Positions 45,617 to 52,945 of a DNA stretch of 64,000 nucleotides are shown here, piece by piece. The translations under genes were made by a program, and so were the position numbers. The notes below the pieces were generated by a model. It had not been told where the DNA came from and ran no database searches. It worked only from the letters and a program-made list of their open reading frames with translations. Within the stretch, counting starts at the first letter, position 1; every line of letters starts with the position of its first letter. This stretch comes from Betaproteobacteria bacterium (GTDB lineage Bacteria; Pseudomonadota; Gammaproteobacteria; Burkholderiales; JACQAP01). Where the stretch lies: the NCBI GenBank assembly GCA_016194905.1, contig JACQAP010000019.1:371291-435290 (forward strand), read 5' to 3'.

Positions 45617-46366
45617 TCAGGTACGTGAGTAATATTGCCTCAGACCGAATACCAAGCTGCCGAATGGGATGTCGAGCGCGGTATAGACTGCCTCGGCCTC
45701 GGGTGCCGCGTTGTCAGCCAATATTTCAACGGCAACATTGGAGTAACCGACTGGAACGACGCCCGCTTGCTGCATGCGCAGGACTCCCATGTCTACCTGT
45801 GTGCGCGTGAAGCCCCCCGAGGCGTCGATCACGGCATAGCTCTCGAAGCCGTCGGCCAATGCCGCCATCGCCGGAAAGGCGAGACAAACGTCTGTGGAGA
45901 TACCGGTCACCACCAGTTTCTTGCGGCCCGTCGCCTTAACCGCATCGACCACGCGCTTGTCATCCCAGGCGTTGACTGTAGTGCGCTCGATAGGCTTGAT
46001 ACCTCGCAATGCTTCTGTGAGCTCGGGGATGAGCGGTCCCCACATTTTCTCGGTCGTAGTGGTAACGATCACCGGCACCTTGAGCGCGAGCATCGATCGG
46101 GTCAGGCCGACGATGTTGTGTTTGAGGCTTAGGGTGTCGATGTCGCGCACGCCGGTATACAAGCCGATCTGGTGATCGACCAAGAGTAGTACAGCATTGT
46201 CACGTGTCAGCCGCTCGGGGCGGCGTGGGGTTGGTTGGCTCATGTCCGGGGCTCCTTTCGATTGGATAGATTCGGGGCTCGCCGCAGCCGCCCCGACAGT
46301 AGTCGTGGCAAAGGTCGCAAGGGCGATGGCCATACTGGATTGATTGAGAAATTCACGGCGATTCAT
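45617..46366 (-). CDS. Tat-exported isochorismatase-family hydrolase
   Basis: A 249-residue cysteine hydrolase. The start at 46366 follows an AGGGAGAG ribosome site and gives the twin-arginine signal NRREFLNQSSMAIALATFA. The catalytic triad of the family is visible as Asp in VLLLVDHQIGLY, a Lys in the middle region and Cys in VVTGISTDVCLAFPA. PEAEAVYTALDIPFGSLV is the C-terminal end. The reaction could be any amide or ester hydrolysis in this family. A LysR gene is divergent from it and both are enclosed in long inverted repeats. Confidence 0.85.
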   Translation of the reverse strand: MNRREFLNQSSMAIALATFATTTVGAAAASPESIQSKGAPDMSQPTPRRPERLTRDNAVLLLVDHQIGLYTGVRDIDTLSLKHNIVGLTRSMLALKVPVIVTTTTEKMWGPLIPELTEALRGIKPIERTTVNAWDDKRVVDAVKATGRKKLVVTGISTDVCLAFPAMAALADGFESYAVIDASGGFTRTQVDMGVLRMQQAGVVPVGYSNVAVEILADNAAPEAEAVYTALDIPFGSLVFGLRQYYSRT

Positions 46367-46435
46367 CGCTCTCTCTCCCTGGCGCGTGTGACTAAAGATC
46401 TGGTTCATGTGGAGGACCGTGGGAGTAGGTTATTC

Positions 46436-46483
46436 TTGGGACATTGCCCGCACAATTAGGCAAAATGGAACTGATTGTCCCAA
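46436..46483. promoter_or_regulatory. Paired TTGGGACA sites between the LysR gene and the hydrolase
   Basis: TTGGGACA (46436-46443) and TGTCCCAA (46476-46483) are perfect 8-base inverted arms separated by 32 bases. They lie in the divergent gap between the LysR and hydrolase genes, and the right arm is directly ahead of the LysR start. LysR proteins commonly bind such paired half-sites. This is inferred from symmetry and position only. Confidence 0.45.
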
Positions 46484-46494
46484 AAGGCGGAACG

Positions 46495-47427
46495 ATGCCG
46501 GCCCCCCGAAAGAAGCGGCTGCTGGATTTGGACGATCTCTACTATTTCGTCCAAGCGGTAGAGAAGAAGGGCATCAGCGCTGCCGCACGTGCTCTCGACT
46601 TACCGAAATCAAGCGTCAGTCGCCATATCTTCGCCCTCGAGGCTGCCTTAGGGGCGCGCCTGATTCAGCGCACAACGCGCAGCTTTGCCGTGACCGACAT
46701 CGGTGCGGAGTTCTACAGGCATGCGGTTGCTACGCTGATCGAGGCGGAGACGGCGCAGGACGTTGTCCGGCGGCGTACCGCCGAGCCAAGCGGGACTATC
46801 CGCTTCAGTTGTCCGGTCGCACTGGCGCAACTGGCCCTTGCCGATGTGATCGTGCAGTTCATGACGCTTCATCCCCAGGTTCGCATTGTTCAGCATGCGA
46901 CCAATCGATTCGTCGATCCCGTGCAGGAGGGGTTTGATGTGTGCCTACGGGCGCATTCGACTCCGCTGCCCGCTTCCACCTTGATTCAGCGCCATCTCGT
47001 CGATATCCCCTGGCGCCTCTTCGCATCTCCCAGCTACCTGGCACGCAAAGGTACCCCCACCACGCCCGAGCAGCTGTCTCAACACGAGGGAATCGGCGTA
47101 CGACATAGTGAGGAATCACACGTCTGGACGCTTGCCAGCGAGAAGCAGCCGCATCGAACGACTAGCGTGACTTACTCCCCGCGGCTACTGAGCGACGACA
47201 TGGTCACGCTCAAAGTCGCTGCCTGTCAGGGACAAGGCATCGTGGCGCTACCTGGATATGTCGCGCGCAAGGAAGTCCAAAGCGGCGTGCTTATTCGCGT
47301 TTTGCCTGAATGGCATGCTGGCATTGCGACGGTGAGCATGTTGCTGCCGTCCCGCCGGGGCCTGCTGCCTTCGGTTCGAGCGTTCATGGACTTCTTCAGT
47401 GCACACGTGCCCCAAGCCGTGGCCTGA
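46495..47427 (+). CDS. LysR-type transcriptional regulator
   Basis: A 310-residue LysR regulator (start at 46495, after an AAGGCGG-like site; longer starts at 46444 and 46465 exist). The N-terminal helix-turn-helix is DDLYYFVQAVEKKGISAAARALDLPKSSVSRHIFALEAALGARLIQR. The rest is a periplasmic-binding-protein-like effector domain with an FxxxHPQV-type start (FMTLHPQVRIVQH). It is divergent from the hydrolase, 128 bases away, so it likely regulates it. Both lie inside the inverted repeats. Confidence 0.92.
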   Translation: MPAPRKKRLLDLDDLYYFVQAVEKKGISAAARALDLPKSSVSRHIFALEAALGARLIQRTTRSFAVTDIGAEFYRHAVATLIEAETAQDVVRRRTAEPSGTIRFSCPVALAQLALADVIVQFMTLHPQVRIVQHATNRFVDPVQEGFDVCLRAHSTPLPASTLIQRHLVDIPWRLFASPSYLARKGTPTTPEQLSQHEGIGVRHSEESHVWTLASEKQPHRTTSVTYSPRLLSDDMVTLKVAACQGQGIVALPGYVARKEVQSGVLIRVLPEWHAGIATVSMLLPSRRGLLPSVRAFMDFFSAHVPQAVA

Positions 47428-47724
47428 TGCGGCTCGATAAACTTCGCTGCCGAGGTGGCAGTGCCACGAACAGAGGCTGTATTTTGCATTAGGTTTTATC
47501 GATTCCGGCGTTCGGGATCACTTCGTTGAGAGCTTGCGTGCGGCACGAGATAGAACGTCCGGTTTTGTGGTTGTGAGCGTCTGCTATGGAAACGTGCGAA
47601 CGTCGCATGAGGGTCGGAATCTGCCTTTCGGACACTGCCTTTCCAGTCGAAACCTGACAACCGCACTTTCGACTGCGTAAATTTACTCTGGCATCTCGAT
47701 TTTCTATTTCGCCTTCCTTCGTGT

Positions 47725-47775
47725 CTTAAGGTAAAACACTCAAGGGAACACTTGGAGCTGAAGCTGTCGTGGTGA
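47725..47775 (+). repeat. Right inverted repeat of the isochorismatase–LysR unit
   Basis: Inverted copy of 45437-45477 over 41 perfect bases. The 373 bases between the LysR stop (47427) and the next gene (47801) hold only this repeat and no reading frame with coding character. No transposase or target-site duplication was recognised. Confidence 0.85.
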
Positions 47776-47800
47776 GAATTTAATTCCTGCGGCGAAGCTT

Positions 47801-48706
47801 TCAGTTCTGGGCCTCACGGGATTTCTCATCACGGGCAGCCACGAAGATGCCAGCTAGCAACAGCACGAAACCGATCAACTGGAGCGGGGTGAACCCTTCG
47901 TCGAAGAAGAGCCACGCGAGGATCGCAGCGCCGACTGGTTCACCTAGTATCGCAATCGCGACAAAAGTTGCAGTGAGCCGTCGCAATGCCCAGTTGAAGG
48001 TGGTGTGTCCGATCAATTGGGGGCCGAGCGCAAGCGCAACCATGAATACCCATGCCGCCGCGGGCAGGGACATGAGCGATACGCCGGTCGCCATTGCTGC
48101 GGCCAGCAGCAGTAACGCGGCGGTCGAGTATGCGAGCCAGATATACGCAGTCAGCGATACACGAGCACGCAAGGCCCGTCCCACCAGCAGATAGCCGGAT
48201 GCCGACATCGCGCCTGCGAGTGCCAGGACATTGCCGAGCATCGGCTCCGAGTCGAGGCTTGGGGCGCAGCTGGCGTCAGCGGCAAAGACAAGCACACTTC
48301 CGGCAAGCGTGAGCAGGATGCCTGCTACCGCCGCGCCGCCCGGGCGTTCGCGCAAAAGGATCGCCGATGCCAGCGCGACCCACAGCGGATTGGTCGTAAC
48401 CAGCGCTGTGCTGCTGGCGACCGAAGTGTGTTCGAGGGAGGTGATCCACGTCCAGAAGTGCACGGCCAGCAGGGCGCCGGAAAGCATGCACAGGCCCAGT
48501 TCACGCCGGCGTAACCGACGCATTTCCCCGCCGGCGCGCAACCACGCGAATGGCGCCAGTACAAGTGCGGCAACCGTCAATCGAACCGCGGCAATGGCAA
48601 GAGAGGGGGCGCCCTCTGCGTGGGCGAAACGAATCAGGATAGCGGCGAACGAGACGACGACGACCCCGAAGCCGAGAACGAGGAAAGGCAGGACGCGGGC
48701 GGGCAT
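47801..48706 (-). CDS. EamA/DMT family transporter
   Basis: A 301-residue membrane protein with ten predicted spans, made of two repeated EamA units. Family features are VSFAAILIRFAHAEGAPSLAIAAVR, HFWTWITSLEHTSVASSTALVTTNPLWVALASAILLRERP and the second copy ending LLLAGIFVAA. The family exports amino acids and metabolites; the substrate here is unknown. The 3' end is 26 bases past the right inverted repeat. Confidence 0.88.
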   Translation of the reverse strand: MPARVLPFLVLGFGVVVVSFAAILIRFAHAEGAPSLAIAAVRLTVAALVLAPFAWLRAGGEMRRLRRRELGLCMLSGALLAVHFWTWITSLEHTSVASSTALVTTNPLWVALASAILLRERPGGAAVAGILLTLAGSVLVFAADASCAPSLDSEPMLGNVLALAGAMSASGYLLVGRALRARVSLTAYIWLAYSTAALLLLAAAMATGVSLMSLPAAAWVFMVALALGPQLIGHTTFNWALRRLTATFVAIAILGEPVGAAILAWLFFDEGFTPLQLIGFVLLLAGIFVAARDEKSREAQN

Positions 48707-48742
48707 GGCGCGTTATATCACGCCCGCCGGTGACTCAAGGAT

Positions 48743-49180
48743 TCAGTGAAGCTTTTCCGGTAAAGCCGGCGTGCCGGGGATGGCCATTACGTCGATGCCT
48801 TCTTCCTTCAGTTCGCCGACTTCCTGACTGGAGGCCGTGCCGCGAATCGCCCGCTCCGGCGTTTCCTTGTAGAAAATTTTGCGCGCTTCCTCGGGGAAGC
48901 GGTGGCCGACATCCTCGGTGTTGCTCAGCACATGTTCGATGAATTTTTTCCTGAGTTCCTGGGCAGCGTTCGCAACGGATACCATTTGCGATTCGTCGGC
49001 CGGCTTGCTGCCGGAACGCGTATTGACATGGGGTGCCGACAGTTGGCGCGTGACTTCCACTGAGCCGCAGACCGGGCATGCGATATCGCCGGCTTTCGCC
49101 TGCAGGGCGAAGTCGTCCGCCGTACCGAACCACCCTTCGAACGGATGGTTGTTGTCGCACGCGAGATCGAAAACGATCAT
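48743..49180 (-). CDS. DUF1178 family protein
   Basis: A 145-residue protein that starts MIVFDLACDNNHPFEGWFGTADDF, characteristic of DUF1178. A zinc-ribbon-like CPVCGS at about residues 36-41 and the C-terminal HRFPEEARKIFYKETPERAIRGTASS are conserved landmarks in this family. Its function is unknown. It lies 36 bases past the EamA start, so both may be co-transcribed. The 214 bp upstream of it (49181-49394) hold its promoter and no gene. Confidence 0.85.
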   Translation of the reverse strand: MIVFDLACDNNHPFEGWFGTADDFALQAKAGDIACPVCGSVEVTRQLSAPHVNTRSGSKPADESQMVSVANAAQELRKKFIEHVLSNTEDVGHRFPEEARKIFYKETPERAIRGTASSQEVGELKEEGIDVMAIPGTPALPEKLH

Positions 49181-49394
49181 GTTATTCCTGGCCGCAAACA
49201 GGCGGCTGCATGAAGTTTAACATCCGTAACCGCAGCGTCTAAAAAGTTATGGAGGCGGCAAAAGATAGAGGCCGCGCTCGCCCGATAGTTCCGGCAACTA
49301 TTGCCAGGTGCGGAGCATCACGCCCGCCAACGTCAAGTAGTTAAACGATCCGGCAGCCGGAATGGATGACCGGCAGTCGTATTTCGCATAACGC

Positions 49395-50639
49395 TCAGGA
49401 CAGCGGGTGTTCTCCGGCGAACAATTGCTCGATATGCTCGCGTTCACGGATCAGATGCACATTGCCGCCATCCACCATGACCTCGGCGGCTCGCGGACGG
49501 CTGTTGTAGTTGGAACTCATGCTCATCGCGTAGGCGCCCGCCGACATGACTGCGAGCAGATCGCCTTCACGTACCGCGAGTTCGCGGTCGCGCGCCAGGA
49601 AATCCCCGGTTTCGCATACCGGCCCGACAATCTCGTAGCGTCTGGAGCCGGCGGTCGACGGCACGACCTGGCGAACTTCGTGGTAGGCGTCGTACAGCGC
49701 CGGGCGAATCAAGTCGTTCATTGCGGCATCGACCACGGCAAAGTTGCGTACATCGCCGTGCTTGAGATATTCGACGCGCGTGAGCAGCAAGCCGGCATTG
49801 CCGACCAGCGAGCGGCCGGGTTCGAGCAGGATTTCCTGCCGGCGTTCGCCGACGCAATCGAGCAGCGCCTTTACGTACGAATCGGGCGGCGGAGGTATCT
49901 CGTCGCGGTAGCGAATGCCCAGGCCGCCGCCGAGATCCAAGTGTTTCAACTCGATGCCCTCGGCCGCCAGCGTATCCACCAGTTCCAGCACCTTCATGAA
50001 GGCATCGATGAAAGGCGCCAGTTCGGTCAGTTGCGATCCGATGTGGCAGTCGATGCCAACGACTTTCAAACTACCCAGCGCATGGGCCTTGCGATAGATT
50101 CGCAGCGCCTCGCCGAAGGCGACACCGAATTTGTTCTCCTTCAGCCCCGTCGAGATATAGGGATGCGTTTTGGCGTCGACATCCGGGTTGACGCGGATGC
50201 TCACCGGCGCCCTCTTGTTCATCTCCCCCGCAACCTCGTTCAACCTCTCCAATTCGCTTTCCGATTCGACGTTGAAGCACATGACCCCTGCGGCGAGCGC
50301 CTGGCGCATGTCGTCGCGGGTCTTGCCCACGCCGGAGAAGACGGTCTTCGCCGGATCGCCGCCGGCTGCGATCACCCGCGCCAGTTCGCCGCCCGACACG
50401 ATGTCGAAACCGCTGCCCAATCGCGCGAACAGATCCAGGATGGCGAGATTCGAATTGGCTTTCATCGCATAGCAGATCAGATGCGGACGTGTTCCGAAAG
50501 CCTGGTCATAACGGCGGAAAGCCTGCTCAAGCGCCGCGCGTGAATAGACAAAGCAAGGCGTGCCGAATTGAGCGCCGATCCGCGACAGCGCGACGCTTTC
50601 GACGAAGAGCTCGCCGTTGCGGAGGGAAAAGACGCTCAC
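49395..50639 (-). CDS. lysA: Diaminopimelate decarboxylase
   Basis: A 414-residue PLP enzyme from a GTG start in a GTGA overlap with lptM. It begins MSVFSLRNGELFVE, the family's usual N-terminus; the 31 codons upstream are in the lptM region and are not used. The Schiff-base Lys is in ICYAMKANSNLAI, the phosphate site in LDLGGGLGI and the substrate site in EPGRSLVGNAGLLLTRVEYLKHG. CETGDFLARDR holds the active-site Cys from the partner subunit. It makes lysine from meso-diaminopimelate. Confidence 0.96.
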   Translation of the reverse strand: MSVFSLRNGELFVESVALSRIGAQFGTPCFVYSRAALEQAFRRYDQAFGTRPHLICYAMKANSNLAILDLFARLGSGFDIVSGGELARVIAAGGDPAKTVFSGVGKTRDDMRQALAAGVMCFNVESESELERLNEVAGEMNKRAPVSIRVNPDVDAKTHPYISTGLKENKFGVAFGEALRIYRKAHALGSLKVVGIDCHIGSQLTELAPFIDAFMKVLELVDTLAAEGIELKHLDLGGGLGIRYRDEIPPPPDSYVKALLDCVGERRQEILLEPGRSLVGNAGLLLTRVEYLKHGDVRNFAVVDAAMNDLIRPALYDAYHEVRQVVPSTAGSRRYEIVGPVCETGDFLARDRELAVREGDLLAVMSAGAYAMSMSSNYNSRPRAAEVMVDGGNVHLIREREHIEQLFAGEHPLS

Positions 50640-50779
50640 TTCTCGATGGTCCCTTCTTCGGTTTTTCTCGGTTCGTGCTTCTTCGGCTTGTCGTCGTCTT
50701 TGGGCAGGTAGAGCAGGCCTTTCTGGCCGCAAGCGGATACGAGGAAGGCGAGGGCGATCAGAATACAGAGACGGCGCAT
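50636..50779 (-). CDS. lptM: Small lipoprotein LptM (YifL-like)
   Basis: A 47-residue protein. The lipobox is LVSAC (Cys17) after MRRLCILIALAFLVSA, followed by GQKGLLYLPKDDDK and a highly charged tail. GQKGxLYxP is the family motif. In gammaproteobacteria LptM helps LptDE assemble at the outer membrane; the protein upstream of lysA is commonly this one. The stop shares GTGA with the lysA start, so translation is coupled. Confidence 0.9.
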   Translation of the reverse strand: MRRLCILIALAFLVSACGQKGLLYLPKDDDKPKKHEPRKTEEGTIEK

Positions 50780-50845
50780 GGGGTGTTCCGGCAGAGACCT
50801 GAGTCTAGCATAGGGGTCCGTCGCGTTGACTACGCGGCAGGCCGC

Positions 50846-51472
50846 TCAGATATCCATGTAGTAAAGACCCATGCGGTTGAGTTCGGCGCAGGCCTCGCGA
50901 TAGTGCGGACACACCGACGCGACCAGTTTCCAGAATCGCCGCGAGTGATTCATCTCGATCAGATGGGCCAGCTCGTGCACGACGACATAGTCGATCGTCG
51001 ACTGCGCAGCCTGGATCAGCCGCCAGTTCAGCCGGACTTCGCGCTTTGCGTTGCAGCTGCCCCAGCGGGTCCGGGCACTGGAAAGGAAGAGGCGGGGTGC
51101 GGGCACGTCGAGCTTGGGTGAAAATTCGCCGATACGGCCGGAGAAATTCGATTGCGCATGGTGGCGGTACCACTTGACCACGGCGTCCTTGACCGAATCC
51201 TTGTGGGCCGGATCGGCCAGCGCGATATGCAGGCGATCTCCATCCCCCAAAGTCGCCAGCGTTGCGATTCTATCTGCCGTCAGATGCAGACTCAGGTCGC
51301 GGCCAAGATACCTGACCTTGTCGCCTTGTATCCAGGACTGGAAGCGAGCCGGCAATGCACTCCAGACATCCAGCTTCTTCAGCACCCATTCCTCGGCGTC
51401 GCGGATGACACCGACGATGCGTCGTTCGGAACTTCGCCAGGGTGCGCTGACCGTGAGTCCATATTCGTCCAC
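50846..51472 (-). CDS. YgjP-type (DUF45) metal-dependent hydrolase
   Basis: A 208-residue protein if started at GTG 51472. The zinc motif is VVHELAHLIEMNHSRRFW near the C-terminus, and RWGSCNAKREVRLNWRL is the conserved strand. Matching family sequence continues upstream of the GTG (YRLKRSQQRRTIVLTV), but that frame has no ATG, GTG or TTG back to its stop. A CTG at 51580 fits the family's length and overlaps the plsC end. The true start may be a rare codon. Peptidase M48-related; substrate unknown. Confidence 0.8.
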   Translation of the reverse strand: MDEYGLTVSAPWRSSERRIVGVIRDAEEWVLKKLDVWSALPARFQSWIQGDKVRYLGRDLSLHLTADRIATLATLGDGDRLHIALADPAHKDSVKDAVVKWYRHHAQSNFSGRIGEFSPKLDVPAPRLFLSSARTRWGSCNAKREVRLNWRLIQAAQSTIDYVVVHELAHLIEMNHSRRFWKLVASVCPHYREACAELNRMGLYYMDI

Positions 51473-51585
51473 GGTGAGTACGATGGTCCGACGCTGTTGG
51501 CTGCGCTTCAGGCGGTAGGCGACGTCGCGGTCGCGCAGCCGGATGCTTTTCGGCTCGGAGACCGCGGTGACCGGAAACAGGTCGC

Positions 51586-52314
51586 TTATGAGCGAGCGTT
51601 CCCGAGGCGGGCGACTTCGTTTTCTATCCAGTCTTCAGCTTTCCGGTTGAGAGCGTCCGGGGTCATTCCCGCCGGATGAATCACCGGGCCGATGCTCACG
51701 GTGATGGTCCCGGGATATTTTATGAAGGCATTTCTGCCCCAGACGGTTCCCGCATTATGCGCGATCGGCAAGACCGGCGTGTCGGTCTTGCAGGCCAGCC
51801 ACGCGCCGCCAAGATGGTAGCGGCCGCGCTTTCCGGAGGCGATGCGCGTGCCTTCCGGAAATATGACGATCCACCATCCGTCGGACAACCGGCTCTTGCC
51901 CTGCTCCAGCGTTTGCTTGAGTGCGCGGGAGGCGGAACCGCGGTCGATCGCGATCGGGCTCATCATCGCCAGTCCCCAGCCGAAGAAGGGCACGCGCAAC
52001 AACTCGCGCTTGAGAACCCAGACCTGCGGCGCCAGTATTATTTGATACGCCAGCGTTTCCCAGGCCGACTGATGCTTGGACAGGACGATGCATGGGCCCT
52101 GAGGCAGGTTATCGCGCCCGATCACGCAATAGCGCACGCCGCAAATTACCCGTGCCAGGCCGATGACGAGGTGCGACCACGCCGTGATGATGCGATAGCG
52201 CGTGATCGGCCTGAAGGGGAAAGTGAGCAGCGAGATGACGGCGAAGATCACCGTGATCACGAAGCGGAGGATTTCGTAAACGACCGAGCGCAGGAATGCC
52301 GCAACCACGTTCAT
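51586..52314 (-). CDS. plsC: 1-acyl-sn-glycerol-3-phosphate acyltransferase
   Basis: A 242-residue membrane enzyme that makes phosphatidic acid. Motif I is SKHQSAWE (about residues 80-87), and motif III is IFPEGTRIASGKRGRY. An N-terminal span (VVYEILRFVITVIFAVISLLTF) anchors it to the membrane. It overlaps gmhB by 4 bases, in the common gmhB-plsC order. Glycerophospholipid synthesis role. Confidence 0.93.
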   Translation of the reverse strand: MNVVAAFLRSVVYEILRFVITVIFAVISLLTFPFRPITRYRIITAWSHLVIGLARVICGVRYCVIGRDNLPQGPCIVLSKHQSAWETLAYQIILAPQVWVLKRELLRVPFFGWGLAMMSPIAIDRGSASRALKQTLEQGKSRLSDGWWIVIFPEGTRIASGKRGRYHLGGAWLACKTDTPVLPIAHNAGTVWGRNAFIKYPGTITVSIGPVIHPAGMTPDALNRKAEDWIENEVARLGNARS

Positions 52315-52844
52315 GCAACGACGTGGCGTACCGCCTCGGCAAGATCGGCGAAAACCGGCGTGCCTTCAGGCAGCCCGCCGGCGGCCTTGGTCTTGGCGCC
52401 CTTGCCGGTCAGCACCAGCATCGGTTGGGCTCCAGCCGTGGCGGCGGCCTGCAGATCGCGCAGCGAATCGCCGACGCTGGGCACGCCCGCGAGATCGACG
52501 TGGAATCGCTGGGCGATGTCGATGAACATGCCCGGCTTCGGTTTGCGGCAATCGCAATTCGCATCCGCCGCGTGCGGACAGTAAAACAAGGCATCGATGC
52601 GTCCGCCCACTTGAGCGAGGACGCGGTACATCTTGTCGTTGATCGCGTTCAGCGCGCCCATGTCGAGCAGCCCGCGCCCGATGCCGGACTGGTTGGACGC
52701 GACAACGACACGGTAGCCGGCATGGTTGAGCTTCGCAATCGCCTCCAGGCTTCCCGGGATCGGCTTCCACTCGGTGGTGTTCTTGATGAACTGATCGCTG
52801 TCCTGGTTGATGACGCCGTCGCGATCGAGGATGACGAGTTTCAT
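52311..52844 (-). CDS. gmhB: D-glycero-beta-D-manno-heptose 1,7-bisphosphate 7-phosphatase
   Basis: A 177-residue HAD-superfamily phosphatase starting at MKLVILDRDGVINQDS, which holds the nucleophile and acid-base Asp pair DRDG. Motif II is VVASNQSGIGRG, and the Cys/His zinc loop is CPHAADANCDCRKPKPGM. The last Asp motif is VPSVGDSLRDLQAA. It produces the heptose precursor of lipopolysaccharide core. A palindromic element separates it from glyS. Confidence 0.93.
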   Translation of the reverse strand: MKLVILDRDGVINQDSDQFIKNTTEWKPIPGSLEAIAKLNHAGYRVVVASNQSGIGRGLLDMGALNAINDKMYRVLAQVGGRIDALFYCPHAADANCDCRKPKPGMFIDIAQRFHVDLAGVPSVGDSLRDLQAAATAGAQPMLVLTGKGAKTKAAGGLPEGTPVFADLAEAVRHVVA

Positions 52845-52849
52845 GGACA

Positions 52850-52942
52850 AGTGAACGGTAAACGGTGAACAGAGAACGGAAAAACCGATACAGTCTTTGT
52901 CATGATTGTACCGTTCCCCATTCACTGATCACTGTTCACGCC
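52850..52942. repeat. Heptamer-unit palindrome between gmhB and glyS
   Basis: The left arm 52850-52879 is built of GTGAAC-like units (GTGAAC GGTAAAC GGTGAAC AGAGAACGG). It pairs with the right arm 52911-52942 (reverse complement GTGAAC AGTGATC AGTGAAT GGGGAACGG) with about seven mismatches over 29 bases. The loop of 31 bases shows no further feature. Same architecture as the repeat at 59124-59212, whose units are nearly identical. Confidence 0.7.
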
Positions 52943-52945
52943 TTA

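Noticed and set aside
45427..47775. Inverted-repeat unit as a complete insertion sequence
   Set aside because: No transposase or recombinase gene inside; only a hydrolase and a regulator.
49270..49310. Hairpin ATAGTT-CCGGC-AACTAT upstream of the DUF1178 gene
   Set aside because: Short AT-rich stem with no T run; could arise by chance.
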